A stretch of 64,000 nucleotides of DNA from Stenopsyche tienmushanensis (taxonomy: Eukaryota > Arthropoda > Insecta > Trichoptera > Stenopsychidae). Each line of letters starts with the position of its first letter. The stretch's first letter is position 1. The translations under genes and the position numbers were made by a program. Positions 47,176 to 59,879 of this stretch are shown piece by piece. A model generated the notes under the pieces. That model was not told the DNA's origin. It ran no database searches and saw only the letters and a list, made by a program, of their open reading frames with translations. Where the stretch lies: assembly GCA_008973525.1 (NCBI GenBank), contig WACJ01000104.1, positions 248,001 through 312,000 on the forward strand. The letters are read 5' to 3'.

Positions 47176-49430
47176 CAGACGGAGGGTTCACCCTCGGGGC
47201 GATCGGCTAGTCTGAAAAATTGCATAAAAAATTATCAACCGTCGCTTCGAACGAAACCGGACGCGGACGTCTAGAGATCTGACCTGTCGCTCGGTCGCGA
47301 CGCTGACCCGCGGAACGTCCCATGCGGCGTCGTTCGCATTAGAGAGGTTTCGCGATTTCTCGACCCAGATTCTGACGATCGGCCGAACGAGCTTCGGTCG
47401 GAGGGTCCGTCTCGGACCTCGAGGGGGCGCGGAGCCGTTGCGAGAATTGCGAAATTCAAAGGCGACTTTCGCAACAAACTAAAGTTTCAAACTCACGCTT
47501 CGTCCCACTCCGAGGGTCGCAATCTTTCGGGAGCGTCCGACCCCGATCGCCCGACGGCGAGTCCCGTCGGAGGCGACGACGGCCCGGGTCCCCCGAACTG
47601 CGCGGGGGGCGCATCGTTCTAGGTTACGTCCTGTCAGTCGAGCGCCGGAGGACGCGACGGTCCGTTCGTCTATGGTCGCCCATAGACAAAGTTGGAAATT
47701 TTCAAACGCGCACCCCGTTCCGGATCCGATCGGCGTTCGCGAGGCGAAAACGACGCGAGCGCGAAGTTCGAAGGGGAGCGTCGCCCCCTTCCGCGAGTCC
47801 TCACCTCCGTCGCGGCCGCATGGAGGGAAGCGACGAATCCGGGAGACGGTGTCGGGAGGAGGGCGCCGGCTCGCTCGTCGCAGTCGCCGCCGGCCGTCGG
47901 CGCGCGCGGAAAGTGGAATACAGAAAAGAAAGTCGCGCTCGCTCGACGACTCCGGCGGCTCGCCGACAAATAAAGGAGACGGAAGTCGGCTCGGACTCGA
48001 ACTCGGCTCGCCTATCCGACACCTTTCGAGGGCCCTCCTGCGACCTCTCGGGAGCACTCCCTTGACGGGGAACTGCCGTTTAGGGCGCATCGTGTTCGAC
48101 GAGCGAAAGAATAAATTTACGATTTGAGAAAAATATGCAGTTAAGAGTTTGCTCCTCGCGGACTAGTCGACGAATCGGACAACGGAGTCGAAGAGAAAGT
48201 AAATGTGGGTTACTACACGTCGACCGTCCGTCGGACGCCGTCGAAGAGAGAGGTCGCGTCTGCAGAGGCGCGGCTCCGTCTCAAAGGATTTAGAATCCGT
48301 TATGATCTTTCGAATGAATCCGTTACGTCTGCGCGACGAGGAGTACCGTACGACTCGCTCTCGACGGGGCCCCTTCCCTTCGGACGATCTGACGTTTGGG
48401 ACCCGACGGAGCGAAAGGCTCGTTAAAATTTAGTCAATTTTCATTTTTCAAATTAAAGCAAATGTCAAGCTTGCGGAAAATGGAAGGCTCGCATCTCTGC
48501 TGGAAAAAATAAGTCGAAGGCGTTCGGAGAGAGCCGCAAACGCACGGCGACCTCGGTCTCGAGACCCCGCAGTCGGACGACGAGACCCCCCGAGTGGCGC
48601 CCGAAGGCGAACGCCGGACAGACGGGCCGGGGAGAACCCGCGCGCCCCGGCGGCCCGGAGGCGACGAGCGATGGCTACAGCGTCGCGCGGCACGAGCGAC
48701 TCCCTCCCCTCGCGCGGACGACGGGGAGGCCTCCCGTCGGTCGACTCCGACGGCGGAGGGAGGTCGAGACGGCCGGAGTCGGGCGCCGGCGCCGCGACGC
48801 GCGAGACGGCGCTCCGGAAGGCGACGCGTCCGGGCAGCCGAGAGGTTAGGATCCGGAAGCGAGATGCGCTCGGACTCCGTCGGGGGGGCGCGAGACGACA
48901 GCATCGTTCCTGCGACGCGAGGATCGTGTCGGCCTTCGGATCGGAGGGGCGACGCCCCGCGACGGAGCGGGGGCGCGCGCTCTGCGCGTTTACGTAACCG
49001 GCCGAGCGTCCGCGAGAAGGGGGGAGGGAGGGGGTTCGGACGTCGGGCGATGGCGAGTCTGGAAGCGCGTGTGTGGAGCTCACCCCGTGTGGCGGGCGCG
49101 GCGCATCCCCACCAGCAGCGGCCCCCTCCACGGCCGCGACCGGGACACGCACTCGCGTCGCCGCCGTCGCTGCAAGTAGCTGCCGTCGGCTCGGGGCGGG
49201 CGGCACACTCGACGGCGCACTCGCACTCCGGCGCCCCCGCACTCGGCCTCTCCAGCGAGACTAGCGCTTCGTCCGAAGCGAGCGACCCTGCGACGAGACT
49301 CGTCCTCCGGCTCGGCCGACTCGACGCGCAGCGCGCCGACTAACGGGAGCGATGGCGCGTGCCGTCCGCGGCCGCCGACAGGGGCGCCACTGTCGCCCGC
49401 CATTTTCGAATCGAATCGCAACTGATGTGT
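46900..49430. promoter_or_regulatory. Large CpG-rich block at the 5' end of zinc-finger B
   Basis: From about 47.0 kb to 49.4 kb the base composition switches abruptly to GC-rich sequence with very frequent CG dinucleotides, then back to AT-rich at about 49.43 kb. It covers coding exon 1 of paralogue B and extends about 2.2 kb upstream. Several long open frames on both strands (the longest over 240 codons) are Arg/Ser/Pro-rich and overlap each other. They are best explained as chance frames in GC-rich DNA. Donors for a 5' UTR exon of paralogue B are possible at 47496 (GTGAGTTT) and 49083 (GTGAGC). This looks like a promoter CpG island, unusually long for an insect. Confidence 0.55.
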
Positions 49431-50810
49431 TTACAGCTATCTTTTCGGATACGTCAACGAGCGAACTCATATTTTCATCATTTTAAGCTTTCCAAATTTA
49501 AAAACTACGCCTTTCGATTTAGGCCTCATGACAGATTTTTATTTAAGTTAGCCCTTTATGACAGATTGATTATTTTTACATTCAAATGAGGAGCCTATAT
49601 AATATTGTTCTTAAGGCTAATTACTTAGGTTACTAATTTGTCTAACGATTTATACAATATTGTTTTGGGATATATCCCATATTATCCTCAATAATACAGT
49701 GACATAAAAGGTTCACTATATATTGTCTTAAATGTCATGACCAATTCTCTTTTGTGACACAACACAAAGTTCATCAAACACGAGTCACCCGCAAAGATAG
49801 AAAATAAGGTGATATGGTTTTCGTAGTTTAAAATAAGATCCCGCGTTAAGATTGATTAATTACTAGCAAAGCTCATATTCTCCACGTTTTGAAGGATGGC
49901 AAAGTAATATAGTTAATAATAAAACAGACTCGTAATATAGTCTTCTTATCTTAGATGTATAAATAACTAACAGCAAAATTGTAGAATATCTCTATATTTA
50001 CGTAGTAGAAGTTGCAGATTGATGACGTTGCGATGTTCAATGAGAATGCTTTTTAAATGCATTCTGATTCTTTTCAGAGTTGTCGTTGATCTAAGATTGG
50101 CTTTTGAAAAATGCGAATATGAAACTACAAAGGATTCATTAACATTGAGATAAGTGAGTAACTTAGTATTTACATTTTTTTCAATGGATCAATGAGCGTT
50201 CCTCTCGACATGTTCATATATGATTTGTCATATTAATATAACATAACAAATCTCAATATCAGAAATATTGACTTTCCACTCAGCTATGCTCCAGAAGGTA
50301 CCTGAAAATTGTTAAATTTTAAATGTGCATTTTTTAATGGACGGAACAGGAACGGAAAGGATGGAGAAGTTCTTTGAAAAACTCAAAATGCATTCGTTTT
50401 GTACACCTTTTTATTTTCAAATGTACAACGAGCGAAGATCGAAGTAAAATAAATCAGAGGAACTCTTTAATTGAATTTTAACAAATTAAATTATATGTAC
50501 AATCAGACAATACGTGGAGTCTCTATATACACGGTCAAAGAAGATAAGGTTAATTAATTAAGAACGTCCATAATAACAAATATTAATTTAAATTATAAGT
50601 CTAGTTTTATAAGGAGATTTTCGATAATCGAGATCCGCGCGAGCTGGCCGCGACGATTGTGCGTTCGAATGCGACGAGCCCTGCGAGATGAATAAATAAA
50701 ATATGCTAAAGAGAATAAAAAATATATGACACTAGCGCTTCAGTCGATTCGACATGGTATATTTATTGGCAAAGTTGAAGATTTTAACGTATAATGTGAT
50801 CTAACAGTTT
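49431..50810. other. AT-rich stretch, no gene
   Basis: Nothing recognised. It lies between the CpG block and the small gene at 50.9-51.2 kb. Confidence 0.5.
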
Positions 50811-50918
50811 TATACAGTTGAAATGATTCCGAATTGGATTAATTTTGTGAATCGTTGCGATGGCTTCTCCGCAGCCTGGCGCATTCCGGGGGGCGCTTCG
50901 ACAGGTCCAAGGCGAGGG

Positions 50919-51227
50919 TCAATACGGAGACTGCTGTCCGTTCCTCTGGAGCCGCTCCAAGTAGAGCTCATAGAGCAATTTGTTCTCGAAATAGTAGCTG
51001 CTCTGCGACGATGTTATTCCTGGATTGTAAGGCGGGGGGGCGGCTGACTCGTTTCCGATTTCCTCTCGAAACGTCTCGCCGGGGGGTATTTGATCTTGCG
51101 GCGGTTGCGCTTGATTCACTATCATAGTTGTGACATTGTTTATGTGAAGATTATTTATCCTCTTGGATAATGGCATGAAGTCGCAATTATCATCTTCTCT
51201 CGAGCGTTTTCTGCAAAATTCAAACAT
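50919..51227 (-). CDS. Small unknown protein, possibly FAM104/VCF-like
   Basis: The open frame of 102 codons begins MFEFCRKRSREDDNC and contains a basic patch then SKRINNLHINN. A Pro-rich middle (APPPYNPGITSSQ) follows, and the C-terminus is a predicted helix YYFENKLLYELYLERLQRNG. The N-terminal RKR motif and the C-terminal Y..N..L.E....LQ..G pattern recall FAM104/VCF proteins, small nuclear cofactors of the AAA ATPase VCP. That match is from memory of the pattern only and is weak. TTTTGCAG at 51212 could be an acceptor, so the true start may lie in an upstream exon that I could not find. Codon quality and composition look like a real gene. Confidence 0.5.
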   Translation of the reverse strand: MFEFCRKRSREDDNCDFMPLSKRINNLHINNVTTMIVNQAQPPQDQIPPGETFREEIGNESAAPPPYNPGITSSQSSYYFENKLLYELYLERLQRNGQQSPY

Positions 51228-51331
51228 ACGTTATCACAACAAAAAATGAATTCTATTAGACAATCATAAATAAATCATGCACAGATCGTAAGACAAGCAC
51301 TGAGTGCCGTTGCAAAATTTTGATATCTTAA

Positions 51332-51508
51332 TCCTAGATCACTACATATTGTGCGACAATCAACGCGCACGTGCAGTGAGTACGCCTGCGTCATTAATTT
51401 GCTTATTTAGAACGGTACAAAGCGGGAAAGATTTGTGAACATGCATACATGTCGAATGCATTTAAAATCATTAGTCTCACAGACTACAGATTTGCTAGTG
51501 ATCTAGCA
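51332..51508. mobile_element. piggyBac-type MITE, longest copy (177 bp)
   Basis: Bordered by TTAA at 51328-51331 and 51509-51512. The ends TCCTAGATCACTA and TAGTGATCTAGCA are inverted. The interior includes CATTAGTCTCACAGACTAC near the right end and sequence shared with 4.34-4.43 kb and 33.35 kb. Non-coding. Confidence 0.8.
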
Positions 51509-51979
51509 TTAAGAGAACAAATTAAAGACTCAAATATGAGTCTCCGTCGCGAATGAATTAACATTTTCAATTGAGGAATATTGCATTATTTGAATATTCA
51601 CCGAATTTTGTAATGCGACATGACAATCGTTAGGATTCTTTTGTTTTTATTTATCAAGAATGAAATGCGACGATTTAATGTTTGTATATTTATTATTAAC
51701 GATATAATTATGGTCCTTTATTGAAATAAGTTCACATTGATGCTTAAATCTAGCAATTAATACATCGATCAATCTTTATAATTGCAAGCACATTTTTTAT
51801 AAAAGAGCAGTCATATTTTTAATATAACTTTTGAATTTATTGTTGTAAATTTCAGGTTCGACTTAAATTGCTACCATATTAGGACTCGTAAATGGGTCGT
51901 CGTTTCTGTATTTTAAATTTGGCAGAATACGGATAAAATATCCAACATCCGAAGCGCCTTTGAAAATTAAAAAGTGTTA

Positions 51980-52570
51980 ACAAAAGAAGATTTTTAATTT
52001 ATTCCAATGGCGTTTGCCCTTACAATGCTTTGCGAAAGGTTCTTCATCCATAATGTCTTCAGTTGGCTCTGACTCCAATGACAAATGATCTTTCCCTATA
52101 TTATCCAGAGTAGAAGACACGGCCAAAGTACTCCAGGTGTATGCATTCTTATGGTGTTGGATACTTTGACCTGTTATCCATCAAAGCCAGCACATCGTCG
52201 TTGATCCTCCGAGCAGTCCATGGAATTTTCAGTATCTGTATGCCCACATTTCGAACGTCTGAAGCTCTTTGCACCATGGTTCCGACCCATACAAAAGGAC
52301 GCTGAGCACATAGCATTTCATTGCCGTTGGCGCATGATTCATGCTGATGTCATTATTACTAAATAACATACAGTTGTGTGTTGCTCCACGTGAACCTGCG
52401 CAGTCTGATTCCATTATAGATTCATAATGAAGCGGATTTCTCTTTCGACAAGGCCAACGTCTTGTGATATTCGTATCAATTTTTCATGTCGCACCGCATC
52501 AAATGCTTGTTTATAATTTATGAAACGCGTGTACATATCATCGTTCATATCGCGACATCATTGCGCTAAT
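51980..52570 (-). mobile_element. RTE-like LINE fragment (reverse transcriptase to thumb)
   Basis: Minus-strand frames in order: FINYKQAFDAVRHEKLI-type reverse-transcriptase block 1-2, then CYVLSVLLYGSEPWCKELQ with FEMWAYR. This matches the FEMW(C)YRR segment typical of RTE/BovB-like ORFs. Frames are broken. Confidence 0.7.
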
Positions 52571-53109
52571 ATTTGTATACAAAATAGTGCCGAATCCATT
52601 CCTGAAGCCAAATTCACGTGAATGGTTTCTTTGTTTTAATCACACAATAAAGACCGCTCACGCTGAAGTCACGGATATATTCCTTGATTTTATAAAACCA
52701 AAGCAAATAGCTGAGAAATTAATACAAATTCAGGATAATCTGAACGAAATTTATATCAAATTTAAAATAAGCGCAGTTAAAATCATTTTATTTGATTGAT
52801 AACTAGCATTTTTTCCATAAGAATTATCATCGCTATCTGATAATGTTCAAATAGTATTGTTAAAATGGTTCGCAATGACTCATTGCTCACGTCGGATCCT
52901 CATGCAAATCTTTTCAGATGGACTCTGCTTATCCTATCGGCTATAAGTATATATTGCTTGCGACGTCCACATAAAAATGCATAATTAAGTTTGTGGTGAC
53001 GCGGACAGATATTTCTTCCATTTGCTATCGATTTCAAAGCCAATATTGCATTAAAAAGACACTCGGCACGTTGAAATTGTAATGCAAAATGTTTTGAAAA
53101 AGGAAGTTA

Positions 53110-53440
53110 TTTCTTTGTATGGTTCTTATGCCGTGTCAAGTCCCATCAACGTTGGCGAAGACCTCTCTGTCCTGCAGTTGCCTGGGACAGTTCATCCACT
53201 CTCTAATGTCGCGCAACCAAATCATCCGCTTCCTGCCAACTCCCCGTCTTCCCTCTAACTTGCGCTCCAGTATTAATCGGAAGAGGCGATATTTATTTCC
53301 GCAAAATACATGACCCAAATATGATATCTTCCTCATTTTGGTGTTCGTCGGTAGCTCTCTCTTTATTCCGGCTCTCCTAAATACGTCTGCGTTAGTGATC
53401 ATGTCAGTCCAGGGTATACAAAGCATTAATGTTAATCATA
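53110..53440 (-). mobile_element. RTE-like LINE C-terminal fragment
   Basis: The minus-strand frame has PWTDMITNADVFRRAGI then KISYLGHVFCGNKYRLF and GRRGVGRKRMIWLRDIREW. These are the usual C-terminal motifs of this LINE type (SWTDR.TNEEVLRR, YLGH, GRRR.SWL..LREW). It lies upstream of, not after, the 52 kb fragment on the same strand, so it is a separate insertion. Confidence 0.8.
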
Positions 53441-53449
53441 TTTAGGAAG

Positions 53450-55490
53450 TTTTGAAGATCGTTTCAATATGACTGTGTCGTCAGCAAAGATCCAAACTGC
53501 ATTCTAATGCTAAATAATTCGGCAGACAATTATTGACAAGCTACGTGTGTGGATTTTGCAACGTTCCCCTTTACAAATCAATAAATATCATACCTTATCT
53601 AGGTATTAGGACCTTATTATTCACATGCGTGTAAATAAGTACAACGTCATCGTAAATGCTATATAATTTACACGTATCTATAAAAGATTAAGTGTTTACG
53701 TTTGAATAAATACGCAGAAATAAGGCGGTAAATGATTATTTTAAATTTAATTACAAAATAATAGGTAGTTTAAATGATAATGGACATTTTTTCAAAGTGT
53801 ATTTATCACGTTTCGATGGCTTTTATCCGCTACGCGTAGCGATTGTCAGTAAACATTAGCCTCCTTAGATGTGTTAATGAAAGAAAACTGTTTTTACAGT
53901 GAGTTAACAGCAACTAAATATAAAAACGTGTTGTTTTTGTAACAAATTACATACTATATGTATGAATGTACAGCCAAAGCTAAACAAGGATGTCGACAAA
54001 ATGATTCCTCGCATTTGTTACTAACAAATCGGAGTTTTCTTTGAAGCTCATCGATCAGGCTGTCAATTCTGCATGACCTTTTCTAACACGTTTGTCTTAT
54101 CATCTGTATTTGGTATCAGCAGCTGATCCGTATGAATTTATAAAGATGCAAGCGTGCAACGATGACATGATTAGAGCATCTAGTCCATAACGTCAATGCT
54201 TGCGTTTGTTGTAACATAACATTACTGGCAGCTTTTAACTTCTTCAACAACTTCAGCATCATAATAGATAGTTGACAACGGGATAACAGCTGCAAACATT
54301 GTCCATAAATCCAAACACGGATGAATATATTAGATGACAACGTTCTGGCAACATTTCTTTCGGAATACATTTTTAATTCCGACGGTCAGTTCCAACATAG
54401 CAAGCCCTGCCTGCTGAAGTTTATCCAAGCCGTCAATCGGTGCCCGTTAATTCCAATAGCACTTTTTTTGCCTATGTTGACATGATTAAAACGTGATTTC
54501 TCATAAAAATTCTATGAAAAATAAATCCGCGCCTATCCAAAAATCCCTTTTACTTGAAACACAAGGATCCCGAACCTTCGATGGACAATGTCGGGGAGAT
54601 TTGATAAGATTTATGCATAGCTTCTATTAAAAAAACTGATTGCAAAAGCAAAAAGGTTCAACTAGACCTTCTTATGGACCGAAAGATTAACAGTTTTATT
54701 TATATTTTGGATCATAAATGGTTTAATCAAAGTCGTTGCCTTTATTCAGCTACAGATAGCACTCCTACAATGACCGGATAAACGGCAAACCTTTCTCTTA
54801 CTGTGCTAAAAAGAAAACCACCCGCACGCTACTATGATACGTATTTGGTACAACATATGAAATTCTGAAAAAATCCGTTACATAAAAAAAATTTTAGGGA
54901 ATATATCAATATAAGCGTTTCATTAAATCCCATATTTTCCATAATAATATTTTTTTATTAAAGCTCAATAGCTGGTCATAAACACGCTTATTTTGTGCCC
55001 TTAAATTTTATGTGGGCAGCATTCAGTTTTATACATCACATGTGCGTGCCCAAAGTGCAGCATAGCTCCAGAATATGACCCGCACTCTCAAATGAACCCT
55101 GATAATCGTACATTCACGCGGGTGATCTTAGTTTTTAAGGGTTTTGTAATAATATTTGATGCTCAATTCAGGTCAATGGGCTTTTTATCGACATATTGAG
55201 ATGTCAAGAACACTGATCGGAGCAAAGATTCATTGTGGACTGGAGACCCTCGATGTTTATCTTGGAATGTCCGATTTGGAGCTGATAAAATATAGATTTT
55301 TTAAAGCCACATTTGAATTTTATTGTCACAATAGCGTTTTTAATGCTTTGTCATGCCCTAATGATGTAAAATTTGAATTAAGCCATGGAAAAAAAAATGT
55401 AATCTTTGATATTTGAGCGACAGAGACTTGATCACAGTCGCAGATAGTCTCGTTGAAGAGTTAGTCTTTAATAAAAGGTTAATCCGCATC
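53450..55490. other. Gene-free stretch
   Basis: Several short open frames without family motifs. Nothing can be supported as a gene. Confidence 0.45.
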
Positions 55491-55499
55491 ATGAACATC

Positions 55500-56100
55500 T
55501 CGTTGAAAGACGTTAAACTAATATACAAGGTGCATTCAAAAAGTAACGCGTCCAGACGCGATGATACACCGCGTTTAAGGAGGGTCGTTGACGAATCCTG
55601 GAGTGGGCATCCATCAAGCTACTAAATAGATGAAAATATGACGCGTATGCATGATTATTTGAACTCTGACCGACGGTTGAGCCTTTAAAATAGATAGCAG
55701 AGACTCGAAACATAACAAAAACAACCGTTTATCGCATTGTAATCGAAGATTTGAACATAAAGACGCATGAAAACTTCATTATGACAACGTGCCAAGCCAT
55801 GGCGTTTTCGCTGTCGACGATTTAATGGCCAGGATCCGCATTCCGTTGATTCCACAGGCTTCCTACAACTCTGACTTGGCCCCAGGTTTTTTGTTTCCTC
55901 GCTTAAAAAAGTCTCGAAAGGGAAACATCGGGACATGATTGAAACCATCCAAACTATATGTTATACCGGCTCTAAACGACATCTCAAATAAGACCTTCCA
56001 GGATGCTTTCCAGGCTTGGCGACACCACCTCCAGAAATATATCAAAGCAGGAATTTCAAATATTTTTGATTAACTGTACAAATATGTTCAATACATGATT
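55500..56100 (+). mobile_element. Mariner element relic, same family as 7.6 and 21.6 kb
   Basis: The broken plus-strand frames include ENMTRMHDYLNSDRRLS, a TTVYRIVIEDLN-type segment, DLAPGFLFPRLKKSRKG, and a QAWRHHLQKYI-like tail. It ends with TTCAATACATGATTTTTTATG, shared with the CCT5-intron copy. Several frameshifts make it inactive. Confidence 0.75.
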
Positions 56101-56109
56101 TTTTATGAA

Positions 56110-56650
56110 TTTTTACGCGCGTGTATTAAGTCCATTGATAACAATGTATCTGAAGATCAAAATTATCAATTAAAATTCAACAAAACTGATACAATTCTTG
56201 TTACATACGAGTCCCGGTACAATTAGATAAGTCTTGTTAAAAAATTATGTTAAATATTTCATACGTTAATGAGACGTTGGATTCATGCAAGACATTTAAT
56301 GATTATGTAAAAACGAATAACAGCTGTTCAGTTGTAAAGTGTAATACTTAAACGGTCCCAATATGGCAGTTTTTAATTTAAATTTAATTTTATATTCAAT
56401 TTCAGATAAAAAATTTAAAAAATATTAATAATACACTAAAATATTTTATATATTCAAATTTAATTCTGGCTGAGGCGTCCGATTATTGTTAACAAATATT
56501 TGCGCTTTAAAATGTTTAACATTTGATGAAATTAAATTGAAAATTACGCATGCATTGTTCTAATTTAATTTTTAAAAAATGTTGGTGATGCAAAAATTAA
56601 AAATAATTAATGATTTTTTCCCCATTTGAATCATGGTTATGTTAAAGTGA
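56110..56650. other. Gene-free AT-rich stretch
   Basis: Nothing recognised. Confidence 0.5.
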
Positions 56651-56659
56651 CAGTTATTT

Positions 56660-56960
56660 TATTGGGGCAAATGCCACAAAAATCAATCCCTCGTGGCATA
56701 CGATGATGGAATTTGTTCCAAATTGGGCTTACATTGCCGGGATGAGAGGATGGAGGTATTTTTTCCATGCGTATTGGGCGTTTGGGAGGAATTGAGGGAT
56801 GAAAAATTAGGGATTCGATAAGGGCTGGGGTCTGACCTGGTGTCGGTGAGTGCGGCCATGCCGGGCAACCGAGCCCTACCGGTCTATCATTCTCTATTCC
56901 CGGGCGGAGACCTCATGTTCCCGGCCACCCGTGCTAGATGCAACTGACATCTCTCAACGA
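56660..56960. repeat. GC-richer repeat-like segment of unknown class
   Basis: A compositional island with CCGGGCAACCGAGCCC and GTTCCCGGCCACCCG-like blocks. It resembles transposable-element sequence in style, but no diagnostic motif was found and no second copy was seen in the window. Confidence 0.3.
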
Positions 56961-57800
56961 CCGACTTAAGCTCTCTGCTTTACCGACGACAGCTGTTTCA
57001 CAAATATCCACACATAGATGCCTCTTTCGCACAATTCATAATCAAACTATAAAATAATTAAATATCATACTATTTAATAATATTACATATACATTTAAAT
57101 CGCCATAAATATATATATTTTACAGTTTAAAAAAAATATTTATTTATTTATTTAATAAATTATACAGTGACATCTATGAATATTACCAATTAAAATAATT
57201 AATGCCGTTAATATCATGCAAAGATGTCACTTCGATAAAAAATACCTAATAAGCGAACCATTTGATGAATCAATTTTTAACACTTTACAGTCGGCATCCT
57301 TATTAACATATGATATAAATAATGATAAATTTTAACGCAATACTTTTAAGGCACACGTGACGTAAAAAGTTAAAATATTATTTTTAAATTGGTTATCATT
57401 ACAGAAAATTCGCTCTGAATTTCATAGGAAAAATGTGGTTTTTTGCATGTTTTGAAATTTTATTTTAATATATTGAATAGGGTTTTATTAATATTTCTGT
57501 CTTTCGGTAAAACCACAACAATAATCAGTGCAACCGGATATGATAGACCCTGTCAGTTGCCTTATATGTCCATTGTAAAAGCATTTCTACTTATCTCATA
57601 AAATGTCAACGAATTAGTCACGTTTCACATATGCATAACGAAGCTCATATCAGCAATGATAATTTCCATATTTAATTCTGCAAATCGTTCATTCAATTTC
57701 GATTTAGATCCCCCAAATAAAAATAAATAGGTTCTTTCAATGAAGGCGCTCAATTTTTAAATGTAAATAAAACAAGTTGTGCGTGAGATATCCACTCAAT
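56961..57800. other. Gene-free AT-rich stretch
   Basis: Nothing recognised. Confidence 0.5.
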
Positions 57801-57829
57801 TTTTCTTTCATTTAAAAGAGTATTTTATG

Positions 57830-58150
57830 GCATTTTGTATGAAGTATAACATTGTTCAAATGTCCGCCGCGGTTTTGCTTGATGGCGCGTAATCGGAAGG
57901 TACAATTTTTCATGGATTTGTCGCATAAATCTGACTGAATTTGCTGGATGGTGCTCTTTTTGTTGACTTTGAGGGCATTAATTATTTGCGGTTTATACAC
58001 ATAGACCTTCAATTTAAGATGGCCACAAAAAACAAGTCTAAAGGTGTTAAATCGCACTATCTCCATCGTGCCCTCAAATCGCTCGTACAGAATGTCCATC
58101 ATGGCATGCGCTGTGTGATACGTAGCGCTATAATTTTGCATAATAATTTG
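57830..58150 (-). mobile_element. Mariner-family C-terminal fragment
   Basis: The minus-strand frame is open over about 100 codons. It contains LKLKVYVYKPQIINALK and LRAIKQNRGGHLNNVILHT, the standard C-terminus of one mariner-type lineage (..VYVNKP..I..LK, then RGGHLND.IFHT). Upstream catalytic motifs are missing. Related to 12.5 and 43.7-44.35 kb. Confidence 0.75.
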
Positions 58151-58492
58151 CCATACACTATTAAATAATTTACAATAAATTAAATAGATTTTGCTTTAGT
58201 AATATGGCCGTTATAATCAAACAAACTTAGAGCGTTCTTATTGAAAGGCCTTACTATATATGAAGATGGAAATAAAATTTGATATATAAGTTGGGATATC
58301 TATCGTCAAACGTTCAATACTCCGGATGTTCGATAAATGGACATCGTATACATTCTAAATATGGACATTTCCGCTTCAATTCTAGCAACAATATCTATAA
58401 ATAATATATAATATGCTGATCCTCCTACTCCCAATATTGAATAACTCATTCTTTGTTTAATTTAATTAATTTGTTTGTTCTCAAACCCATCT

Positions 58493-58675
58493 TTAGATAT
58501 TTTTCCACCCTAAAATATAAATAATCTGATGTATAAAAGCGAGATATTCCATGAGGCATCGAAACAGGATCAGCTGACTAACACCCTCTAGATTTTTCGT
58601 TGCACGCCAGACACTCCCTAAATTGGAGGGTTTTCTCAAGTGCCATCCCCCTCGGTTCGTCTGGGGATGAATCAT
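58493..58675 (-). repeat. Interspersed repeat of unknown class, copy 1
   Basis: The minus-strand frame reads VWRATKNLEGVSQLI. A plus-strand counterpart at 59938 reads MWRATKSIESIPN. The shared DNA block TCGTTGCACGCCA followed by TCCCT is seen in both, in opposite orientations. Confidence 0.45.
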
Positions 58676-59879
58676 GCGAAATTACAGGATGACTAGTCCT
58701 CTATGAGTCATTAATTCGAAATCGCTTCAACGACTGGGGGTGAACATTTTCTGCATAGGATATTTTTATTACAACTCGGAAACGTTAGTAATATTGATTC
58801 ATACATTCGTGACATTTGTTACTTAATAACCGGTTTTTAATTAAAGCCTACATGCCTCATCGGAAAAAATAATCACATTTATAGGTCAGTGGGTGGATTG
58901 GTATACATCAATGACTGATTTATAAAATATTTATGATCGATCTTCAATCCCTAGTCGTTTGCAGCGCATCGAATCGAGGGGATGTGAAAGAATGAATCCC
59001 ATCAAAATATATTTATTTTTGCCATTAAATGTATAAGATATCACAAGAATCAGCTCCAAATAAGTAGTTTTGAGAAACGCAATGTAAACATTTTGAATCT
59101 TATCATACTGATAACGTTAAAAGCATATGGATTCCCTATAAGTCTTGTTATAAATTCTTGTGATTTATCTGTTACATAGTTTTTATTTTACTCAGCCATT
59201 CTACTTTACATGAGTCAACACTGATTGACTCTGTCCATTTCTATAATATACGCAAAGTTGTCTAATCCCTTTTTTCTTCGTTATTGTTATGTTCGGGTGT
59301 GGCATCCGATCGTGAGCCACTCATTGAGCGGTCCGAAAAACGGACCGATTGAGCATAAATAATCATATAATTTGATCGATTCCTAAAGCTTTGATTGACT
59401 TATCGCTTTAGTCGACACACCAAAGAACTGTTTTGGAGCATTATAAAAACGATTTTGATATAATAAATGGATACTGTATGCTGAGCACATGAATATTGAT
59501 CTAAGAAAACGAGTTCTCCATTTTACTATATAAAGTTATTGCTAAACAGAGTTAACTAATGATAAGAAAAGTAAGGCATCATTGCGTACGCGACGATATA
59601 TCGGACGTTAGCACTTTTCGCAAGCGTCAACAGCGACGATATACTATTGTCCGGCACTGAGGGGGTTATATGAAAAATTAATTATTTAAAGAAATTAGCC
59701 TTAATCATTTATAAATATGTTTATATTACAAAAGGGCAAAAAATGTTTGGAAGCGTGTATTTCTAAGCATAATCGCCTATGACTCACAGCCATACCTCTA
59801 TCGGGATCTCCCAAAAAGGCATATAATACTTAGGGCGGGAACCCAAATTAAAAGTCATTCAACCGGTCTTCCAGTTTTG

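Noticed and set aside
47479..48127. 203-codon minus and 151-codon plus Arg-rich frames
   Set aside because: Mutually overlapping frames inside the CpG-rich block, with no known domain.
59281..59370. Small palindrome GAGCGGTCCG...CGGACCGATTG
   Set aside because: Short stem of about 8 bp with no second copy. Expected by chance in this length.
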